Part shown: piece by piece, positions 35,563 to 46,100 of the stretch
Numbering within the stretch: the stretch's first letter is position 1
Layout of the letters: every line of letters starts with the position of its first letter
DNA from: Marinobacter alexandrii
Lineage (GTDB): Bacteria > Bacteroidota > Bacteroidia > Cytophagales > Cyclobacteriaceae
Assembly: GCA_039984955.1 (NCBI GenBank)
Contig: JBDWTN010000007.1
Span: 1,744,501-1,808,500 of the forward strand
Length of the DNA: 64,000 nt
Direction of reading: 5' to 3'
Translations under genes and position numbers: made by a program
Notes under the pieces: generated by a model
The model's database searches: none
Seen by the model: only the letters and a program-made list of their open reading frames with translations
Told to the model about the DNA's origin: nothing

Positions 35563-36925
35563 TCTTTCGGTACTTTTTTTGATCTACTGCTTCGTAAGAT
35601 TCTTCAATTATAGGAAAGCGATAAAAAAGCTTATCGATAATATCAATTTCATCGATAATATAATCCGGTTCCGTTTTCTCTAAAAGCTTGTAAAGTCTAC
35701 CGGCAGAACCGTAGTATTCTAATCCATGAAAAGCTCTTTCTGTAAGAATATTGTGAAAGCATGGGGTGTAAGCAGGAATATCTGCGTAGTAATCGATATT
35801 CTCTCCTAGTATCATTGTTCGTTCCTTGGGTGCCTCATTTCTTTGTATTTCAAGTGGTACATAGAGGTTTTCGTATGAGTAAAAAGAAAAGGCTAAAAGA
35901 CCTAAAACCATCAATACAGGCATTAAAAATCGGAATACACGTCTCTTTAGAAGAATGAAGTAATAGGTCCAGAAATAGGCTATCCCCGGAATTAAAAAAA
36001 CGAGCTCGTGAAGTGCTTTTTCATTGGATAAAAAGAATGTGCCACCAGCTCCTAAAAACATCAACCAAATGACTTGTTGAATTTTTTGCTGAAAATTTGT
36101 CAGCCTGGATGAGCTCCAGGTTTTAAGAATAGACAGAAGGAAAATCACAATTAACCCAGAACTAATAATCAACCCCTCGACTATCGATAAGTTAGATTGA
36201 GCTGATAAAATGAAATTTTGGGTAATGTAACTGTCAAAAAAGATGGATAGATCATCTCTCCAATAGAAATATAATGAGCAAAGAGCAAAGACAAGTAGAA
36301 AACTAAAAAGGTATAATATCAACCTTCTTGCTACTGCTGTAGAAAACAGAATAAGAGCAAATAAGAATACGATTAGAAAAACTATTGCCGGAAGGTAAAT
36401 CATTGTGGCAACTCCGATGTAAATACCAGAGTTTAAGAATAATTCATCTGTTACTTGATTATCTATTCTCCTGAGGACATTTCGCAATGACATCAATACG
36501 AAAGTTAGACTAAGCAATTGTGGGGAAAGAGTCATGAAATCAGGTACTGAAACCATCAGAATCACGTATAGAAAAGCCGGCAAGTAGCTGTTTTCATCAA
36601 ACGCTTTATTCCGCAAAAGCAGTTGGTTAAAAATTCCTGCTTGAAAAATGATTACCAAGGAACTCACACCGTAGTGTATAAATTCTGTCCTGCCTAATAG
36701 AAAAGTCAGGTACTTATAAAACAGAACTGCAATGGGGCCCGTGTAATCAAACGCCTCGCTATACATACTATAGCCTTGATTGAGCCAATCTCCTAGTAAC
36801 AACCACTTTAACCCAAAGTGTGATTGATCACCTATAAAGTAGCTTTGAACAAAGCGAATCAAAATCATCAAAATAAAGATGATTACTAGTCTATATGGGT
36901 CATTTACTCTAAAAAATCGAAGCAA
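35552..36925 (-). CDS. Polytopic membrane protein (DUF6427-like)
   Basis: A 457-residue protein with about 10 membrane segments and a ~90-residue soluble tail (PAYTPCFHNILTERAFHGL, YYGSAGRLYKLLEKTEPDYI). The N-terminus LRFFRVNDPYRLVIIF resembles DUF6427 proteins of Bacteroidota; the membrane layout with an extracytoplasmic tail also resembles lipid-linked glycosyltransferases, so function is open. It starts at TTG. It stands alone between rpiB and rbfA and is divergent from rbfA. Confidence 0.7.
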   Translation of the reverse strand: MLRFFRVNDPYRLVIIFILMILIRFVQSYFIGDQSHFGLKWLLLGDWLNQGYSMYSEAFDYTGPIAVLFYKYLTFLLGRTEFIHYGVSSLVIIFQAGIFNQLLLRNKAFDENSYLPAFLYVILMVSVPDFMTLSPQLLSLTFVLMSLRNVLRRIDNQVTDELFLNSGIYIGVATMIYLPAIVFLIVFLFALILFSTAVARRLILYLFSFLLVFALCSLYFYWRDDLSIFFDSYITQNFILSAQSNLSIVEGLIISSGLIVIFLLSILKTWSSSRLTNFQQKIQQVIWLMFLGAGGTFFLSNEKALHELVFLIPGIAYFWTYYFILLKRRVFRFLMPVLMVLGLLAFSFYSYENLYVPLEIQRNEAPKERTMILGENIDYYADIPAYTPCFHNILTERAFHGLEYYGSAGRLYKLLEKTEPDYIIDEIDIIDKLFYRFPIIEESYEAVDQKKYRKINN

Positions 36926-37022
36926 AAGTTCCTTGATTTGAATGGATGAATGTTAGAATTATTTCGAAATTAGAATATTTGGATAAACCTCGTAACCAAT
37001 ATCTTCGGATATTTGCAGATAT

Positions 37023-37391
37023 ATGGAAAGTAAGCGCCAAGTAAAATATGGAAAACAACTTCAAAAAGATATAGCTGAGATCTTTCAGAAAGATTCATCT
37101 CATTATTTTGGTTCTGCCCTGGGAACGGTCACTGGAGTTTCTGTATCACCAGATTTAGGTCTTGCAAGAATCCACCTTAGTATTTTCCCAATAAGTAAAT
37201 CAAAAGAGGTTTTTGAACATATCAATGAGATCAAAAGTGAAATTCGATTGAAACTTGGGAGAAAAATTGGCGACAGAGTACGAATCATCCCGGAGCTAGC
37301 TTTTTTCCTTGACGATACAGAAGAAAAAGCTTCACACATTGATAAGTTGATTGACAATCTCAATATTCCATCTTCGGAGGAAGAAGAATGA
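37023..37391 (+). CDS. rbfA: Ribosome-binding factor A
   Basis: A 122-residue KH-like protein for 30S maturation. SKRQVKYGKQLQKDIAEIF at the start, the strand GVSVSPDLGLARIHLSIFP and the helix-kink-helix LKLGRKIGDRVRIIPELAFFLDDTEE are typical. It has an acidic C-terminus (SEEEE) that overlaps the downstream permease start by ATGA, the conserved Bacteroidota pairing rbfA - LolC/E-like permease. Confidence 0.94.
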   Translation: MESKRQVKYGKQLQKDIAEIFQKDSSHYFGSALGTVTGVSVSPDLGLARIHLSIFPISKSKEVFEHINEIKSEIRLKLGRKIGDRVRIIPELAFFLDDTEEKASHIDKLIDNLNIPSSEEEE

Positions 37392-38614
37392 ATTTTCCCT
37401 TTTTTATAGCGAGGAAGTACTTTCTGTCTGGGAAGAAAAAAAACTTCATCAATGTAATCTCGATCATATCAATGATTGTGGTGGCTATTGGGACAATGAG
37501 CCTCATCCTATCTCTTTCAGTATTTAATGGGCTGGAAGGGTTGTTAAGATCGATGTATGGCAATTTTGATCCAGATATTGTTATTACTCCCACTGCTGGA
37601 AAATCTTTTGAATTTGACTCTAGCTACGTTAAAAAAATTAAATCCATAGAAGGAGTTGTTGGTGTATCTGAAGTAATCGAAGATAATGTGCTTGTAGAAT
37701 ACAAAGAGGCGCAGCGATTGGTTAGAATGAAAGGTGTAAATCGAGATTTTGATCAATACAGTGGAATTAAAAACGTCATGGTTTCTGGCTCATTTCCTTT
37801 AGTCAGAGATAGTATTGGGTATGCTCTGATTGGTAGAGGTGTACAATACGATCTTTCATTAAGTCTTAGAAATGATTTCTATACTCTCCAGATGTATTAT
37901 CCAAAGGATATTGGTCCTGGCGTAATAAATCCATCCAAAATGTACAACCTACTTAACATCATACCTGGAGGTATTTTCGCAATTGAAAAGTACTATGATG
38001 ATAACTATGTCTTTGTGCCCATCGAGTTTGCCAAAGAACTTCTTGAATACGGAAATAAGATATCGTCGATGGATGTATACTTAGCGCAGGAAAAAGATGC
38101 AAAGACTGCAAAGACAGACATACAGGAAATCCTTGGATCGTCATTCCAGGTAAAGTTGGGAGAGGAGCTTCATAGTGATCTATACAAAGTCTTAAAAATC
38201 GAAAAATTATTTGTCTTTCTGATTTTAGTAGCAATCATAGGCATTGCATCAATCAACATTTTCTTCTCACTTACAATGTTGGTCATTGAAAAGAAAAAAG
38301 ACATCTCTATTCTTTTTGCTCAAGGAGCCCAACCAAAGCTTATTCGAAATATCTTTCTTTATGAAGGTTGCATTGTTGCTTTTTCTGGCGCGCTCATTGG
38401 TCTTATTTTAGGCATAGGCATTAGTCTTGTACAGCAAGAATTTGGATTAATAGGAATGGGTATGGGTTCTGCGGTAATAAATAGCTACCCAGTTAAGATC
38501 GAAGTTTTGGATGTTGCATTAGCTATTCTTGCTATCATAATTATCACTATTATTGCTTCTATTCAGCCAGCAATTAAGGCTAGTAGATCATTTTCTACAC
38601 ATACATTACAATAA
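37388..38614 (+). CDS. LolC/LolE-like FtsX-family ABC permease
   Basis: A 408-residue permease with the four-segment MacB/FtsX layout: one N-terminal helix (ISIISMIVVAIGTMSLILSLSVFNG), a ~220-residue periplasmic MacB-like domain, and three C-terminal helices including the EKKKDISILFAQGAQPKLIRNIF cytoplasmic coupling loop. It is probably the permease for releasing outer-membrane lipoproteins. No LolD ATPase gene is adjacent. It is translationally coupled to rbfA. Confidence 0.88.
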   Translation: MNFPFFIARKYFLSGKKKNFINVISIISMIVVAIGTMSLILSLSVFNGLEGLLRSMYGNFDPDIVITPTAGKSFEFDSSYVKKIKSIEGVVGVSEVIEDNVLVEYKEAQRLVRMKGVNRDFDQYSGIKNVMVSGSFPLVRDSIGYALIGRGVQYDLSLSLRNDFYTLQMYYPKDIGPGVINPSKMYNLLNIIPGGIFAIEKYYDDNYVFVPIEFAKELLEYGNKISSMDVYLAQEKDAKTAKTDIQEILGSSFQVKLGEELHSDLYKVLKIEKLFVFLILVAIIGIASINIFFSLTMLVIEKKKDISILFAQGAQPKLIRNIFLYEGCIVAFSGALIGLILGIGISLVQQEFGLIGMGMGSAVINSYPVKIEVLDVALAILAIIIITIIASIQPAIKASRSFSTHTLQ

Positions 38615-38640
38615 GTCTTAATTTCTTCACAATTAATTGA

Positions 38641-38670
38641 TTGTCAAATTTCGAATTTTTACTACTTTCG
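38641..38670 (+). promoter_or_regulatory. Promoter upstream of the SNF2 gene (TTG-N19-TACTTTCG)
   Basis: TTG at 38641-38643 and, after 19 bases, TACTTTCG (7 of 8 to TAnnTTTG) at 38663-38670. Predicted start of transcription is near 38677, about 18 bases before the GTG start. Confidence 0.5.
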
Positions 38671-38694
38671 AAGTTTATCTGATCTAAAAAATTT

Positions 38695-41607
38695 GTGAAA
38701 GTATCTCCTGACGAACCATTTGAGCTTATCTATTCTCTCTATGATCATGAATACTTAGGGTATCTCATTGAGTCTTTTGTTGTACAACTGAATGATAAGA
38801 ATGAACTGACTTACTCCCATCAGAACATTTCTTCCAAAAACGCCGAGGAATTTAGTGCTAAGCTTGATGAAAACGATTACCAGATCATTAAGCTCATGGA
38901 TCAGATTCAGCAAGACCGCATTGCCCATCATTTTCAAAAAAAGCGTCAAAAACCTGAAGAATTTTTTCTTAAAGTTTATGACAGTGAAAATGGAGATAAA
39001 GCGCTTAGGAGTGAAATAGATGGATATATTGAGCGCAGAAGATCTCAGATTTTAGCTCTCATACATGGAAAACGTCTTTTTGAGATGGGTAAAGACGGTG
39101 AGCCAACATGGAAAGAAATAGAAGTAGTCGATGAGAAAGCTACTGTCTTGTTTCACTTCAGAAAGAATGAAGACAATACTCATTATTTTCCCACGATTAA
39201 GCTTCATGATGAGAAGGTAGAGTTCCTAAACAATGGAAGCTACCTTTTGTGTAAAGAGCCCGCTTGGTTAGTTGCCAATGATCAACTTTTTACTTTTAAA
39301 AAGCCGGTAAGCGGCGGTAAGTTCAAGCCCTTTTTGAAGAAAAAATTCATTCTTATTCCTAAAGACATAGAAGAAACCTATTACCAGAAATTTGTAGCTC
39401 CTCTTATTTCTGAATTTGATGTTTACGCAAAAGGGTTTGATATTATCACTCACAAGCCGAAACCTACGCCAAAAATTACGGTTAGTGAGCTTCAAACAAG
39501 TCGCAACGCAACACTCTTCGACACTGCAGTTGATAGCCAGCCCGCAGATAGTGAAAAATTGCTACTAGAACTTTCCTTTGATTATGGGAAACATAATTTC
39601 AATGCTGACAAGCTTAGCAAAGTGAGTGTTTCCATGGAAAAACAAGAAGACAATTACACTTTCCATCGAATAAGTAGGGATCATGAGGGCGAGAAAGGGA
39701 TCATAGAGCAGCTTGCAACTACTGGACTGCCTTTAAGAAACTCTCGTGTGACCCTTCCAAAAACAACTGCTTTTGATTGGATAGGCAGAAACCATGATCT
39801 ACTTCAAGATTTTATAATCAAGCAAAACCAACAAGGCAAAAAGTTTTTTGTAGGAGAATCAACCATCGACCTGGAAGTAAATGAAGGAGTTGATTGGTTT
39901 GATTTAAAAGCTAAAATCCGGTTTGGCGACTTTGAAATTCCTTTTGAGGCTATAAGAAAATGTATTCTTAAAGGAAAGACGGAAGTTATGCTTCCTAATG
40001 GTGAGGTTGGTGTTATTCCAGAATCATGGATTGAGAGATACAAAGATTTATTGGCGTTCTCCTCAGAAATAGATGGAGGAATCACACTAAATAAAATCCA
40101 CGTATCTCTGGTTCAAGAACTTAAAGACGGAGACTATGCTAAGGTGACAATGGACCGGAAGCTTGAAAAGCTATTGGACTTTGAAAAGCTAGAAGAATAT
40201 GAGGTTCCGGGTTCATTTAAAGGTGATTTAAGGCCTTATCAACTGGCTGGATACAATTGGCTAAGATTTTTGGAGGACTACAACTTTGGTGGGTGCCTAG
40301 CAGACGACATGGGGCTAGGGAAGACGATTCAAGCACTTACTCTGTTGCAGCACCAGAAGAATGAAATTCCTGACAGCACAAGTCTGCTTGTTATGCCTAC
40401 TTCCCTTCTTTACAACTGGGAAATGGAAGCAAAGAAATTTACCCCTCAGCTAAAAATCTTGAATTACACAGGGATCAATCGAGTAAAGGACAGTACGCTA
40501 TTTGGGAAATATGATATTGTAGTAACCAGTTATGGAACAACCAGAGTAGATTCTGAAATTCTCTCCGAATTCTACTTTAATTACATCATTCTGGATGAAT
40601 CACAAGCTATAAAAAATCCGGATTCTCTGATCTCCAAGAAAGTAAGAGACTTAAAATCCAGGCGAAAGCTAATTCTTACAGGTACTCCCATTGAAAACAG
40701 TACGCTGGATCTGTGGTCACAGATGAGCTTCTTAAATCCTGGGCTTTTAGGTAATGAAGCTTACTTCAAGAAAGAATACCTGAAACCTATCGAGAAAAAA
40801 AGAGATGAAGCCAAAACGAAAAAACTTAATGCCCTCATAAAACCTTTTCTACTTCGCAGAGAAAAAAGTCAAGTCGCTGCTGACCTTCCAGAGAAGGTCA
40901 TTAACATTAGGTATTGCTCCATGTCTGAAGCTCAACGAGAAGCCTACGAAAAAGAGAAGAATGCTTTCAGGAGCAAAATCATGGATGTGATTGAAACCGA
41001 TGGTATAGGTAAATCTCATATGATCCTATTGCAAGGATTAACTCAACTCCGTCAAATCGCTAACCACCCGAAGATGGTAGATCCTGACTATCAAGATAGC
41101 TCTGGCAAACTGGAAGAGGTTACTTACATGATAGAAAACTCCATTTCCAAAGGGCATAAGGTCTTAATTTTTAGTCAGTTTGTGAAACACCTGAAGATTG
41201 TATCTGAGTATCTTCAAGATAAGAGTATGGCATTTGCCTATTTAGATGGGTCAACTAAAGATAGGCAACATCAAGTAGAAAAATTTCAAAATGATGTCAA
41301 TGTATCCATTTTCTTGATCTCCCTTAAAGCAGGGGGCACGGGACTCAATCTTACTAAGGCAGATTATGTTTTCTTACTAGATCCCTGGTGGAACCCTGCG
41401 GTAGAAGCTCAAGCAATAGATAGAGCACATAGAATAGGGCAAACCAGAAAAGTCTTCGCATATAAGTTTGTGACGAAGGATACAATAGAAGAAAAAATCA
41501 TTAAACTACAAGAACATAAGCAAAAGCTGGCTTCAGATTTGATTTCTGTAGAAGAAAGTTTTGTAAAAAGTCTGTCGCAGAACGACATTAAGGATCTGTT
41601 TGACTAA
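38695..41607 (+). CDS. SNF2-family DEAD/DEAH-box ATPase
   Basis: A 970-residue protein starting at GTG 38695. The N-terminal ~490 residues are family-specific and acidic/basic mixed. The C-terminal SNF2 motor has Walker A DDMGLGKTIQ (about 536), the DEXH-equivalent ILDESQAIKN (about 632), GTPIENS, and helicase-C motifs SLKAGGTGLNLTKADYV and DRAHRIGQ. Bacterial SNF2 (HepA/RapA-like) proteins act as DNA translocases on transcription or repair complexes; the specific role is unknown. No toxin, nuclease or defence gene is adjacent. Confidence 0.93.
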   Translation: MKVSPDEPFELIYSLYDHEYLGYLIESFVVQLNDKNELTYSHQNISSKNAEEFSAKLDENDYQIIKLMDQIQQDRIAHHFQKKRQKPEEFFLKVYDSENGDKALRSEIDGYIERRRSQILALIHGKRLFEMGKDGEPTWKEIEVVDEKATVLFHFRKNEDNTHYFPTIKLHDEKVEFLNNGSYLLCKEPAWLVANDQLFTFKKPVSGGKFKPFLKKKFILIPKDIEETYYQKFVAPLISEFDVYAKGFDIITHKPKPTPKITVSELQTSRNATLFDTAVDSQPADSEKLLLELSFDYGKHNFNADKLSKVSVSMEKQEDNYTFHRISRDHEGEKGIIEQLATTGLPLRNSRVTLPKTTAFDWIGRNHDLLQDFIIKQNQQGKKFFVGESTIDLEVNEGVDWFDLKAKIRFGDFEIPFEAIRKCILKGKTEVMLPNGEVGVIPESWIERYKDLLAFSSEIDGGITLNKIHVSLVQELKDGDYAKVTMDRKLEKLLDFEKLEEYEVPGSFKGDLRPYQLAGYNWLRFLEDYNFGGCLADDMGLGKTIQALTLLQHQKNEIPDSTSLLVMPTSLLYNWEMEAKKFTPQLKILNYTGINRVKDSTLFGKYDIVVTSYGTTRVDSEILSEFYFNYIILDESQAIKNPDSLISKKVRDLKSRRKLILTGTPIENSTLDLWSQMSFLNPGLLGNEAYFKKEYLKPIEKKRDEAKTKKLNALIKPFLLRREKSQVAADLPEKVINIRYCSMSEAQREAYEKEKNAFRSKIMDVIETDGIGKSHMILLQGLTQLRQIANHPKMVDPDYQDSSGKLEEVTYMIENSISKGHKVLIFSQFVKHLKIVSEYLQDKSMAFAYLDGSTKDRQHQVEKFQNDVNVSIFLISLKAGGTGLNLTKADYVFLLDPWWNPAVEAQAIDRAHRIGQTRKVFAYKFVTKDTIEEKIIKLQEHKQKLASDLISVEESFVKSLSQNDIKDLFD

Positions 41608-41684
41608 TTTTTATTGTTCAAATAAGGGTTGGTTTTTGTCCGTGTTGTTAAATGAGTGTAATTCACTACCTAAGAGACTTCCAT

Positions 41685-42929
41685 ATGAGAAATCCGATTT
41701 TAAGTCTGATTGCATTCTTTCTATTCATCAACGCTTGCCTTTGTTCCACCGTCTCTGGCCAGAAAGAGTTTGGATTCCGAATGCCTGCTAGCGTTAAGAA
41801 AATCAGCATCCCTTTTGAGCAACACAATAATCTTATCATCATACCAGTAACGGTCAATCGCTTCTTGACACTCAAATTTATCCTTGATACCGGAGTGGAA
41901 ACGGCGATTCTTACGGAAAAAGTCTATGGCGATATTTTAAATGTAAACTACATAAGGGAAATAACTATTGCAGGCCCTGGGCTAGCAGATTCTGTGGAAG
42001 CGTTTGTGGCTAATCAAATAACTTTTGGACTTCCAGGAGGAGTACTTGGCAAGAACATGAACATGCTTGTGCTAAAAGAAGATTACTTGAAGTTATCAGA
42101 GAATATAGGAGATGATGTTCATGGCATTATTGGATATGACATATTTTCAAAGTTTGTAGTAGATATCAACTATGATGAAAATATATTGACACTCTCGGAT
42201 CCAAAAAAGTATAAAAGAAACAAGAAGGCTGTTGCAATTCCCATTGAAATAAGAGGTTCTAAGCCTTTTATAAGCGCTACTATAAGGCAGGATAATAAAA
42301 AAACCAATCTAGATGTCATGGTAGATACAGGGGCAAGTCATGCTGCGTTGATTGATTATGCCTACGTTGATGGTGTAGACATGCCCAAGGATAGAATCGT
42401 GACTCGACTTGGGAGAGGTATAGCAGGAGAGATTCCCGGTTACGTTGGGAGGATGGATTCTGTACAAATTGAATCATTTGATTTCACTGAGATGCTAGTC
42501 TCAGCGCCATTCGATGGTGCTTATAATAAGGTAATAAAACGTGGCGCAAGAGTGGGGACTTTTGGTGGAGAGCTACTCAATCGCTTTAATGTAACCTTTG
42601 ACTACTCTTCAAGAAAAATGTATCTCAGGAAAGGAGAACAGTATAGGTCCGCATTTGAATATGACATGAGCGGGATGACTGTAAACGCAGTGGGTAAAAA
42701 TCTTGATACACTCAAAGTTGTGAATGTCGACAAAGACAGACCAGCTTATCAAGCTGATATTAGAAAAGATGACATTATTATGATGATAAATGGTAGAAGC
42801 CTTAAATACCATAGCTTATCCGACATCTATACGCTACTCCAATCTAAGGATGGAAGGAGAATAAGAGTTAAAATTTTAAGAGATGGAGAAAAGATTAAGA
42901 CCTCTTTCAAACTTAAGAGAATCATTTAA
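41685..42929 (+). CDS. Exported retropepsin-like aspartyl protease with PDZ domain
   Basis: From the Met at 41685 (an in-frame ATG at 41652 adds 11 residues before the signal peptide) the protein has a signal (ILSLIAFFLFINACLC) and two aspartyl-protease half-domains: FILDTGVET at about 67 and VMVDTGASH at about 213, giving a complete two-lobed active site in one chain. A C-terminal PDZ domain begins at about 345 (DRPAYQADIRKDDIIMMING). Such periplasmic or surface proteins are common in Bacteroidota; substrates are unknown. The gene stands alone downstream of the SNF2 gene. Confidence 0.87.
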   Translation: MRNPILSLIAFFLFINACLCSTVSGQKEFGFRMPASVKKISIPFEQHNNLIIIPVTVNRFLTLKFILDTGVETAILTEKVYGDILNVNYIREITIAGPGLADSVEAFVANQITFGLPGGVLGKNMNMLVLKEDYLKLSENIGDDVHGIIGYDIFSKFVVDINYDENILTLSDPKKYKRNKKAVAIPIEIRGSKPFISATIRQDNKKTNLDVMVDTGASHAALIDYAYVDGVDMPKDRIVTRLGRGIAGEIPGYVGRMDSVQIESFDFTEMLVSAPFDGAYNKVIKRGARVGTFGGELLNRFNVTFDYSSRKMYLRKGEQYRSAFEYDMSGMTVNAVGKNLDTLKVVNVDKDRPAYQADIRKDDIIMMINGRSLKYHSLSDIYTLLQSKDGRRIRVKILRDGEKIKTSFKLKRII

Positions 42930-43080
42930 CCAAAAAATCAGCCTTCTCTAACTTGAAGAGCTGCCCAGTTCTCTTAAAATATCGTGTCAAGAAAACGGAC
43001 AGAATAACAGGTTCAGATAGAACTCCGAGCTTAAATTCCACATGAGTTGATGGGATCTTCCTACAATTGAATGAATGTTC

Positions 43081-43103
43081 AGTATCAAGCTTTAATTGAT
43101 ACT
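43081..43103. other. Perfect 8-bp hairpin in the 42930-43164 gap
   Basis: AGTATCAA / TTGATACT around a 7-base loop, without a following T-run. It lies next to a second hairpin (43119-43147). The rest of the 235-base gap holds nothing I can identify. Confidence 0.4.
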
Positions 43104-43118
43104 ACCAGTACATAACAA

Positions 43119-43147
43119 AAAAGGGATGACTACTGTCATTCCCTTTA
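43119..43147 (-). terminator. Rho-independent terminator of the giant LamG gene
   Basis: An inverted repeat (AAAGGGATGAC / GTCATTCCCTTT, one bulge). On the minus strand it is followed by a run of six T, 18 bases after the stop of the 43165-50742 gene. Confidence 0.75.
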
Positions 43148-43164
43148 TCACAAGTGATTAGGTA

Positions 43165-46100
43165 TTAATCTCTTACTATCACCCGATAGCTAATAACATT
43201 ATCTTTTGGACTCTCTCGATCGAAGAACCTTAAGATATAAACACCTTCAGAGAAGCCTGAAACATCTATTCTTATTTGTTCATCAAATCCATTTTTAAGA
43301 TCGGAAGACCACTTAGTATTTCCTGATAAATCCACAAGCTGAGCAGTCACATCGTTCGACTTAAGATGTCTATAGCTCACATTCAAGAAGTCTCTTGATG
43401 GATTGGGATAGATCTGAAGTTCTTTGAAGTAGTCTAGAATCACTCCTAGAGCTTCTTCTATCGTTACTTCAATACCATCTTCGGTAGCAAAGGCAGCAAG
43501 CTTAAAGTCTGTATCTCCTATACCTGCTTCGCCTACAATAAACTGTACTTCCGAGTTCTCATCTAATGGAATACCAGGGTATTCTACAAAGAATCTGTAA
43601 GTTCCTTCTGGAAGAAAGCCAAACTGGAATTCTCCATTATCATCTGTTTCTCCATAAGCGATCAATACAAACTCATCATCTTGATTTGTTCTTCCCCCTC
43701 TTCTTCTCTGTTTCAACCCACACTTACGTTTTTTCGCTCTCCTCCTCGCTTCCGTTCTCGCTCCATCATCTCCAAAGTCTTCTTCAATGGTAACACCCAG
43801 GGTACCTTCTCCATCGTCAGCTGTTAGTTCTGGTGGGTCAGCTGTCATTTTAATTATGAGTGTAGCGTTTTCTCTGAGCTCTATTGTATCAGCTTGATCC
43901 CACTCGAAAACATCTCCAAAATATGTTGGAATTAAGTCTTGCTTATTGTTGGGTTCAATACCACACAAATAGTTTGCAAGAACGACATCTTCGAATATAA
44001 ATTCAGCAGAAACATTTCCATTTGTGCTTGCCAATGTATCATATCCAGCTGGTCTTCTAATAGCCTCAAGTAGTGCCCCTGTAAAAGTCTCACCACTTAA
44101 GAGTACCTCATCAAAGTCCGTAAGTCTCATCGTAATATCTGCGGTAGCTAATACCGCTTGAGGATCAATATTGATTGTTAAGCCTGGCACCACTGTACTC
44201 GATACCTCAGCTCTGAATGTCCCCATATTATCAAAATCAATTTCAACAATCTCAGTAACACTATTTAAAACATTGAAATCTGCAGTTGTTGATATAACCA
44301 CATCATCCTTATACCAAACAAAAGTGTTTCCAGCTCCATCGATTGATATGTTTAAAACATAGTTCTCTAAGTGAGGAACAATAATTAAATCATCTCTCAA
44401 ATATGCTGGTCGAATCTCTGGATCAAACTGGATACTTGCTTGAGTTTGATAATCTAAGCTCGAAATTCCCAGCCCTATAAGAGGTTCTAAATCTCCAAAT
44501 GTTAGGCTATTATTTGAAACATTTAACAAATCAATACTTGTGGAAGCAAAATCTATTAGGCCAGTAATCTCATTGCCAGATAAGTTCATATCTATCAAAT
44601 TCGAAAGACCTCCATCTGTCAATGCATCACCTGTGAATGGGTTTGGCATATCTCCAACAGAACTTGTTCCATCAAGGTCAACTAAAGAGACTCTCGTTTT
44701 ACCAGCATCGAATTGGATACCATCCCAATCTCTCAGTCTGGCAGTTTCCCAATTCAATCCTTGTGGATTGATTGCGTCAAATATTTGTACCAATGCCAAG
44801 GAATCTGCCAACGTTGGAAGGTCAATTATTGTTTTTAAGGAAGTTGTGTTAGAATTCGCTAAAACTTCATCAGCTGTATTGACTACTCTTACGCGATAGA
44901 AATACTCTTGAGAGAAGTCAAGGTTTGTCAAGGTTTCATTGGTAGCTGTAGTCTCAAAGTTTTCGTAACTACTTACGAAAGTGGAAAAATCTGCTACTTC
45001 AGAAACATCAAGTTGATAAGTCTGAACATCTAGTCCCTCACTCCAATTGGCTTGAAAAGATGTAGAAGTAATATTTGACGCATTAATTGCAATAGTAGTC
45101 TGTGAAATAACAAGCTCATCCACTGTGGCATCTGTACCTACATTACCAGCTGCATCTGTACCAGTAACGATTACATCATATGTTCCATCTGTTAGAGTGG
45201 CAATTATCCCAGCAGGCAATGTCCAAGTACCATCACCATTATTTACTGCAGAATAGGAAGCTCCATCTACCTCAACATCAATAGTCGCTGTAGCATCATC
45301 TACTGTTCCGGTTAATTGCGGGCTAGTGATTGAAGTGCCGTAAGTATCAACTGTAACCACAGGGGCAGTCACATCACCAGATTGAATAGTAAATTCTCCT
45401 CCAGCATCTAAGGAGCCTAATGCATTCGTCTCTTGTACTATTCCTACCTGTTCCTCCAAATCAACAGCCAAGATTCTGAAGGAGTTGTTTGGAGTTGCAC
45501 CCGCATCTATATCTACAGATGCATATATATATGTCGGAACACCTGGAGAAAGAACTTCACTAAAAAGAAGTGCTACCTGATTTGCGGGAACAGATCCTCC
45601 ATCAGGAAGCATGTTACCAAACTCAAATGCACCTATCTCCGTTGCGGTAGCGAAATTTTCTTCCGCTGTATTGATCCAAACTTTAACCGGATTCGGAGCG
45701 AAATCATCGACCGTATAGTTGGGAGCGTTATCATCCAAACTTAGTATAAACCCTATCGTTTCGACTGGCGCTGATGGGTTCATACTGAAAGCATAAATCA
45801 AATTATTTATGGAGCCTATTTCCAGATTCACATCTGGGACAACAACCTGGTCGAATGTAATACCAACAGGGGTAACGACCGCATCGGAACTTACTTCATC
45901 AATAAATAGTGGATTAGAACCACTTTCATGTTCAATCCTGATAGGGCCTATAAGTGAAGGATCAAATAGCGAAACTAAATCAAAAGTAAACTCCTGGTAA
46001 GTCGGATCTGGATTGATTGTTCCCAATTCGTGAGGAAATGTAGCTCCCCCATCATTAGATGCCAGAACTCTATAACTACCACCAGTATTTTGCCCTTTAA

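Noticed and set aside
38695-41607. SNF2 gene as part of a DISARM- or similar helicase-based defence island
   Set aside because: Neighbours are housekeeping and protease genes; no methyltransferase, nuclease or PLD gene adjoins it.
44540-44899. 119-codon plus-strand frame (and several shorter ones) within the giant LamG gene
   Set aside because: Long biased genes give long antisense frames; all are explained by the minus-strand protein.
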